Assembly: GCF_019083995.1 (NCBI RefSeq) | Contig: NZ_JAHRCU010000002.1 | Coordinates: forward strand, 124,001-188,000 | Reading direction: 5' to 3' | From: Roseococcus sp. SDR | GTDB lineage: Bacteria; Pseudomonadota; Alphaproteobacteria; Acetobacterales; Acetobacteraceae | Length of the DNA: 64,000 nucleotides | Shown here: in pieces, positions 60,111-64,000 of the stretch | Position numbering within the stretch: the stretch's first letter is position 1 | Layout of the letters: every line of letters starts with the position of its first letter | Made by a program: the position numbers and the translations under genes | The notes under the pieces: model-generated | The model's database searches: none | Told to the model about the DNA's origin: nothing | What the model saw: only the letters and a program-made list of their open reading frames with translations

Positions 60111-60193
60111 ATCTGAGAGAGGGCGCCCGGGGCCTTCCCCCCTGGGCATGCGGCTTGCATCCAGGCCGGCGTGTCTTCGCAAGGAACTTGCTC

Positions 60194-61162
60194 ATGAATC
60201 GCCGCCAATTGCTCGCCGCCACCCCGCTCCTCGCCACTCCGGCGCTGGTACAGGCGCAGCCGGCCTGGCCCAACCGATCCGTCCGCGTGATCATCCCCTT
60301 CACGCCCGGTGGCGCTTCGGACCTGATGATGCGCCCCGTGGCGGAGCGTCTGGAGCGGGTCTTCGGCCAGTCCTTCGTGATCGACAACCGGCCCGGCGGC
60401 GGCGGTGCGGTGGGCGTCGGCGCGGCGGCGAATGAGCGGCCGGACGGCTACACCTTGCTGATGTCCACCGCCGGTCCGCTGGTCCTTCTGCCTTCGATGA
60501 TGGCAAACCTGCCTTACAACCCGGCACGGAGCTTCACCTACATCTCGCTCATGGGCGGCGCGCCCATCGTCTGCGCGGTGAAGGGCGACAGCCCGATCCG
60601 AACCCTGGCCGACTACGCCGCCGCGGCGAAGCGTGCGCCGGACGCGGTCAGCTTCGGCTCCTCCGGCATCGGCTCTATGGGGCACCTGACCGGCGTGCTC
60701 TTCGGCATGGAGGCGGGCGCCCAACTGCTGCACGCCCCCTTTCGTGGCGCGCCCGAGGCGCAGACCGCCGTGCTCGGCGGCACCACCACCTCGCTCTGGG
60801 ACACGGCGGCGGCCAATGTGCAGGCGATCCGTGCGGGCAGCATGCGAGGGCTCTGTGTCTCCTCCGCGCAGCGCGCGGCCATCCTGCCCGACGTGCCGAC
60901 GGCACGGGAGGCGGGCTTCAGCAATGTGGTGAGCCTCAACTGGTTCATGCTCTGCGGCCCCGCCGGCCTGCCCCCGGCCATCACGGAGCGGCTCAGCACC
61001 GCCGTGCGCGAGATCCTGGCCGAACCCGCGATCCGCGAGCGGATGGATTCCATCGCCTTCGTGCCTGGCGAGAGCGTCCCCCAGGCCGGCCTCGCGGCCT
61101 GGGTTCAGGGAGAGCAGCAGCGCTGGGCGCCGGTCGTGCGCGCCTCCGGCGCCAGCATGTGA
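60194..61162 (+). CDS. Bug family (TctC-type) solute-binding protein
   Basis: A 322-residue periplasmic receptor. AAGGA at 60181-60185 fits ATG 60194, giving signal MNRRQLLAATPLLATPALVQ. Bug motifs are SVRVIIPFTPGGASDLMMRP, FVIDNRPGGGGAVGVGAAAN and LHAPFRGAPEAQTAVLGG; the usual VPYRG is AP-F-RG here. The gene is alone, 83 bases after fnr and before a GC-rich hairpin at 61171-61196, with no permease nearby. The ligand is unknown. Confidence 0.86.
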   Translation: MNRRQLLAATPLLATPALVQAQPAWPNRSVRVIIPFTPGGASDLMMRPVAERLERVFGQSFVIDNRPGGGGAVGVGAAANERPDGYTLLMSTAGPLVLLPSMMANLPYNPARSFTYISLMGGAPIVCAVKGDSPIRTLADYAAAAKRAPDAVSFGSSGIGSMGHLTGVLFGMEAGAQLLHAPFRGAPEAQTAVLGGTTTSLWDTAAANVQAIRAGSMRGLCVSSAQRAAILPDVPTAREAGFSNVVSLNWFMLCGPAGLPPAITERLSTAVREILAEPAIRERMDSIAFVPGESVPQAGLAAWVQGEQQRWAPVVRASGASM

Positions 61163-61170
61163 GGCAAGTC

Positions 61171-61196
61171 GCTGGCCGGGCCTCGCCCCGGCCAGC
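61171..61196 (+). terminator. GC-rich hairpin after the Bug gene
   Basis: GCTGGCCGGG and CCCGGCCAGC form a perfect ten-pair stem with loop CCTCGC, starting eight bases after the stop codon. The position fits a terminator, but the following bases are GCCCTGGG rather than T-rich. Confidence 0.5.
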
Positions 61197-61306
61197 GCCC
61201 TGGGCGCGTATTGCCGAGGTATTCGGGGCGCCGGCACGGTGAGCCAACCCCCGCGGCCGCAAGCATCCATCACTACTGTGGTGCAAGATCATGGCTGCGG
61301 CGCCCG

Positions 61307-61501
61307 TCACCGCGGCGCTTTGGCGCTCCATTCGATCAGGCGTTTGGCCGGTACCACCCAAATGATGCCAGCGAACACATAATACACCAACTGTATTGCC
61401 CAGTGTCGATGGACAACAAAATCTCCTAACGCGACCACAACCGCGATATAAACGATAAATCCGACCACGCCGATCAGGAACGCAACCTTAGCTCGTGACA
61501 T
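61307..61501 (-). CDS. Small two-helix membrane protein, DUF2842 family
   Basis: A 64-residue protein MSRAKVAFLIGVVGFIVYIA onward with two membrane segments, the second in QLVYYVFAGIIWVVPAKRLI, and a conserved WxxPAxxLIxW-like end. This matches DUF2842, small inner-membrane proteins of unknown function widespread in alphaproteobacteria. Its DNA is clearly less GC-rich than the neighbours, yet the frame encodes a well-formed conserved protein. It diverges from apt across 169 bases, which hold AT-rich patches around 61550-61570 but no gene. Confidence 0.75.
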   Translation of the reverse strand: MSRAKVAFLIGVVGFIVYIAVVVALGDFVVHRHWAIQLVYYVFAGIIWVVPAKRLIEWSAKAPR

Positions 61502-61670
61502 AGGTACGACATGGCCTCCTCTGGCAATCTCGCCCGAGGAGCGGGAGAGAAGCTTGCTAAATATTGGCCAAAGGGACTAGGGTTCAAGCCATTCGGTTGG
61601 GAGCCAGGCGCCATCCTTGGCGACCTCCCGCCCGGATCACCCCTTCGGCCAGATCGCAGCAAAGAATCCC

Positions 61671-62196
61671 GTGACGCAAAACGACCTCAAGCGCCACATC
61701 CGTGGCATTCCCGATTTTCCGAAACCGGGAATCCTCTTCTACGACATCTCGACCCTGCTCCGGCATGGAGCCGGCCTGGAAGGCCGCCATGGCGGAGATG
61801 GCGGCGCGTGTCACGCCATACCAGCCACAGCTTCTTGCCGGCATCGAGAGCCGCGGCTTCCTGCTCGCTGCGCCGCTGGCGCTCGAACTCGGCCTTGGCT
61901 TCATCATGTTGCGCAAGCCGCGCAAGCTGCCCGGCGCCACGGTCGGCCTGGACTACGCGCTCGAATACGGCACCGACCGCATCGAGATGCAGGCCGATGC
62001 CGTGGAGCCCGGCCAACGCGTGATCCTGCTCGATGACCTGCTCGCCACCGGCGGCACCATGAAGGCAGGGCTCGACCTGCTGCGCCAGGCCGGCGCCGTG
62101 GTGCCGGCCGTCGCCACCATGATCGAGCTCAGCTTCCTGGGCGGAAGGAAACGCCTCGATGTCCCCGTCGAAACTCTCCTCACCTATGACGAGTAG
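61671..62196 (+). pseudogene. apt: Adenine phosphoribosyltransferase gene with a +1 frameshift
   Basis: Apt makes AMP from adenine and PRPP. From GTG 61671 the first frame reads [20 protein letters not shown] and [13 protein letters not shown], the conserved Apt N-terminus. Between about 61764 and 61777 homology jumps to the next frame, which continues [39 protein letters not shown], the PRPP loop [17 protein letters not shown], and ends at TAG 62194-62196. The span of 526 bases is one more than a multiple of three and would otherwise give a normal 174-residue Apt. So there is one extra base, from real mutation, read error or, less likely, programmed frameshifting. Its 3' end overlaps the kinase gene by 11 bases. 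Confidence 0.85.
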
Positions 62197-64000
62197 GGCT
62201 CCGCCCGTCGAAAAGGCCCGCATCATCCGTGATGCGGGCGGCAATGCCTATCTGGAGGGGGGGGATGGCGCGGTCTCCGCCGCCGGGCTGAACGGTGTGC
62301 TGGCGCTTGCCATCGCCTCGGCCCCCACCGGCATCACGGTCGCCGACCCCTCGCTGCCCGATTGCCCTCTGGTCTTCATCAACCCGGCCTTCACGCAGCT
62401 CACCGGCTACCCGCCCGAGGAGGTGTTGGGTCGCAATTGCCGCTTCCTCCAGGGCCGCGGCACCGAGAAGGAATCCGTCCGCGCGCTCCGCTTGGCCATC
62501 GCCGCCGGCAAGCCCATCACCCTCGAATTCACCAACCACCGCCGCGACGGCCGCCGCTTCGTGAACGAACTGCGCATGGCCCCGGTGATGGATGAGAAGG
62601 GGCAGCTCGTCGCGTATATCGGCATCCAGCACGACGTGACCGCCCGCAAGCGCGCCGAGCGCGAGGCCATCAAGGCCCGCCGCGCCGCCGAGCGCGCCAA
62701 CCAGGAAAAGAGCGACTTCCTGGCCTTCATGTCGCATGAGGTGCGCACGCCGCTGCATGGCGTGATGGGCACGCTGGCCCTGCTGCTCGACACCGCGCTC
62801 GACGCCGAGCAGCGCGCTTATGCCGAGACGGCCCAGCGCTGCGGCGCGACCCTGCTGCACACCGTGAACGAACTGCTGGACCTCAGCCGCATCGAGGCCG
62901 GCAAGCTCGACGTCCATTCCGACCCCTTCTCGCTGGCCGACATCGTGAAGGACGTGCTCGACCTGCTGGCGCCGGCCGCGGCCGAGAAGGGCATCGAGCT
63001 CTCCGCGAGCCTCGATCACCTGCTGCCAGGACAGCTCGTTGGCGACCCGAGCCGCATCCGCCAGGTGCTGATCAACCTGACCGACAATGCGGTGAAGTTC
63101 ACCCATCGCGGCAGCGTGGAATTGCGCATCGCGGCCCTGCCCGACGGGCATGTGGGCTTCGCCGTGACCGATACCGGCATCGGCATCCCGCCCAAGCTGC
63201 GCCAGAGCCTCTTCACCCGCTTCGCCCAGGCCGACCAGGCGGGCGAGCAGACCGGCTCGGGCCTCGGCCTCGCCATCTGCAAGCGGCTGGTGGCGCTCAT
63301 GGGCGGGCAGATCGCGGTGGACAGCACGCCCGGGCGCGGCAGCACCTTCTTCTTCGACCTGCCGCTGGCGCATGTGCCGGAATCCGGCACGCCGCCGCCC
63401 CGCATCGCGCCGCAACCCGTTCTGGTGCAGCCCCTTGCCGGAGCGCATGGCCGCATCCTGCTGGCCGAGGACGGCAAGGCGAACCAGCTCGTCGCCGCCG
63501 CCATCCTGCGCAAGGCCGGCTACACGGTCGAGCTGGCGCGCGACGGCGCCGAAGCGGCCGCCGCGGCCGAATCCTCCGACTACGACCTGATCCTGATGGA
63601 TGTGCGCATGCCGCTGATGGACGGCTATGCCGCCACCCGCGCCATCCGCGCCGTGCCGGGTCCGCGCGGCCGCGTGCCCATCATCGCGATGACGGCGAGC
63701 GTGATGCCCGGCGACACCGAGCGCTGCACCGCCGCCGGCATGGACGGCCACCTGCCCAAGCCGCTCGGCAAGGCCGAGCTGCTGGCCGCCGTGCAACGCG
63801 TGCTCGACGCGCGCCCGCGCCGCCCGCGCGTGCCGATCCCCGAGGCGGAGCCCGGCGCAACGGCCCCGCTGCTCGACCGCGAGACGCTCGAGGAATTGCG
63901 CGCCGCCGTCGGCCCCGGCCGCCTGCCACGCCTGATCAGCGTCTTCACCGCCGAAACGAAGGAGCGCGTGCGGCGCATGCACGCGATGACCGACCCGGTC
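62186..64000 (+). CDS. LOV-domain hybrid sensor histidine kinase (blue-light receptor), 3' end outside window
   Basis: The 605 visible residues from ATG 62186 form LOV-HisKA-HATPase-receiver and the start of what may be an Hpt domain. The LOV signature GRNCRFLQG holds the flavin-adduct cysteine C85. N117, N127 and Q148 lie exactly 32, 42 and 63 residues later, the same spacing as in plant phototropin LOV2. The H-box is [15 protein letters not shown] with H184; ATP-site motifs are [25 protein letters not shown] and [13 protein letters not shown]. The receiver aspartate is D472 ([13 protein letters not shown]) with PIIAMTAS and LPKPL. It has no membrane segments. It overlaps apt by 11 bases. 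Confidence 0.92.
   Translation, partial: MTSRAPPVEKARIIRDAGGNAYLEGGDGAVSAAGLNGVLALAIASAPTGITVADPSLPDCPLVFINPAFTQLTGYPPEEVLGRNCRFLQGRGTEKESVRALRLAIAAGKPITLEFTNHRRDGRRFVNELRMAPVMDEKGQLVAYIGIQHDVTARKRAEREAIKARRAAERANQEKSDFLAFMSHEVRTPLHGVMGTLALLLDTALDAEQRAYAETAQRCGATLLHTVNELLDLSRIEAGKLDVHSDPFSLADIVKDVLDLLAPAAAEKGIELSASLDHLLPGQLVGDPSRIRQVLINLTDNAVKFTHRGSVELRIAALPDGHVGFAVTDTGIGIPPKLRQSLFTRFAQADQAGEQTGSGLGLAICKRLVALMGGQIAVDSTPGRGSTFFFDLPLAHVPESGTPPPRIAPQPVLVQPLAGAHGRILLAEDGKANQLVAAAILRKAGYTVELARDGAEAAAAAESSDYDLILMDVRMPLMDGYAATRAIRAVPGPRGRVPIIAMTASVMPGDTERCTAAGMDGHLPKPLGKAELLAAVQRVLDARPRRPRVPIPEAEPGATAPLLDRETLEELRAAVGPGRLPRLISVFTAETKERVRRMHAMTDPV

Noticed and set aside
61511-61662. Short plus-strand open frame upstream of apt
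   Set aside because: No recognisable protein features; it covers the divergent promoter region.

Overview
The window is GC-rich, densely coded DNA that reads as a chromosome segment of an alphaproteobacterium, most likely an Acetobacteraceae member of the Roseomonas type. This is inferred from the surA-lptD-lptG-lptF block, a DUF2842 gene, a NasS/NasT-controlled nitrate operon, an Fnr with the alphaproteobacterial CX2CX7C pattern, and four solitary Bug (TctC-type) binding proteins. No rRNA, CRISPR array, integrase or transposase was seen; there is one tRNA. No gene-free stretch exceeds 300 bases.

Region by region. 1-7019 (minus): outer-membrane assembly (surA, lptD, lptG, lptF) and a D-2-hydroxyacid/FAD oxidase. 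7190-13660: a small membrane protein, a TsaC/Sua5-family gene, cysQ, two tandem M17 leucyl aminopeptidases, a quinone oxidoreductase and holC. 13670-27783 (minus): a Bug protein followed, reading upstream, by a complete assimilatory nitrate operon. In transcription order it is nasT, nasS, nrtA, nrtB, nrtD, an FAD oxidoreductase, ferredoxin-type nitrite reductase, an Fe-S flavoprotein reductase, molybdopterin nitrate reductase and siroheme synthase. Most junctions are ATGA overlaps. 27970-32364 (minus): a polar amino-acid ABC importer with a PuuB-like amine oxidase and another Bug protein. 32536-35098: a TPR lipoprotein and ispE.

35150-40206 is the most distinctive part: a spermidine/putrescine-type ABC importer translationally coupled to a three-subunit cobalt-type nitrile hydratase/thiocyanate hydrolase. 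The beta subunit is split into two genes and the catalytic subunit carries a His/Asp-rich tail. The cluster ends at a tRNA-Gln gene on the opposite strand. 40360-45883: a catabolic module (Bug protein, LLM monooxygenase, MmgE/PrpD protein, CitE-type lyase) with a GntR regulator. 45934-48629: isochorismatase-like hydrolase and TetR regulator divergent from an HpaB-family protein. 48651-51485: a chemoreceptor and a CheZ-like phosphatase, divergent. 51475-55152: a second spermidine/putrescine-type ABC importer. 55376-59278: a four-gene phage tail-spike islet with no other phage genes. 59370-62196: fnr behind a hairpin that covers its ribosome binding site, a Bug protein, a DUF2842 gene and a frameshifted apt. 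62186-64000: a LOV-domain hybrid histidine kinase cut by the window edge.

The genes work together most clearly in two places. The nitrate operon carries import, sensing, both reduction steps, their electron donors and the siroheme cofactor. The 35-40 kb cluster pairs an importer with a nitrile- or thiocyanate-hydrating metalloenzyme, which suggests uptake and hydrolysis of a cyano compound; the substrate is unknown.
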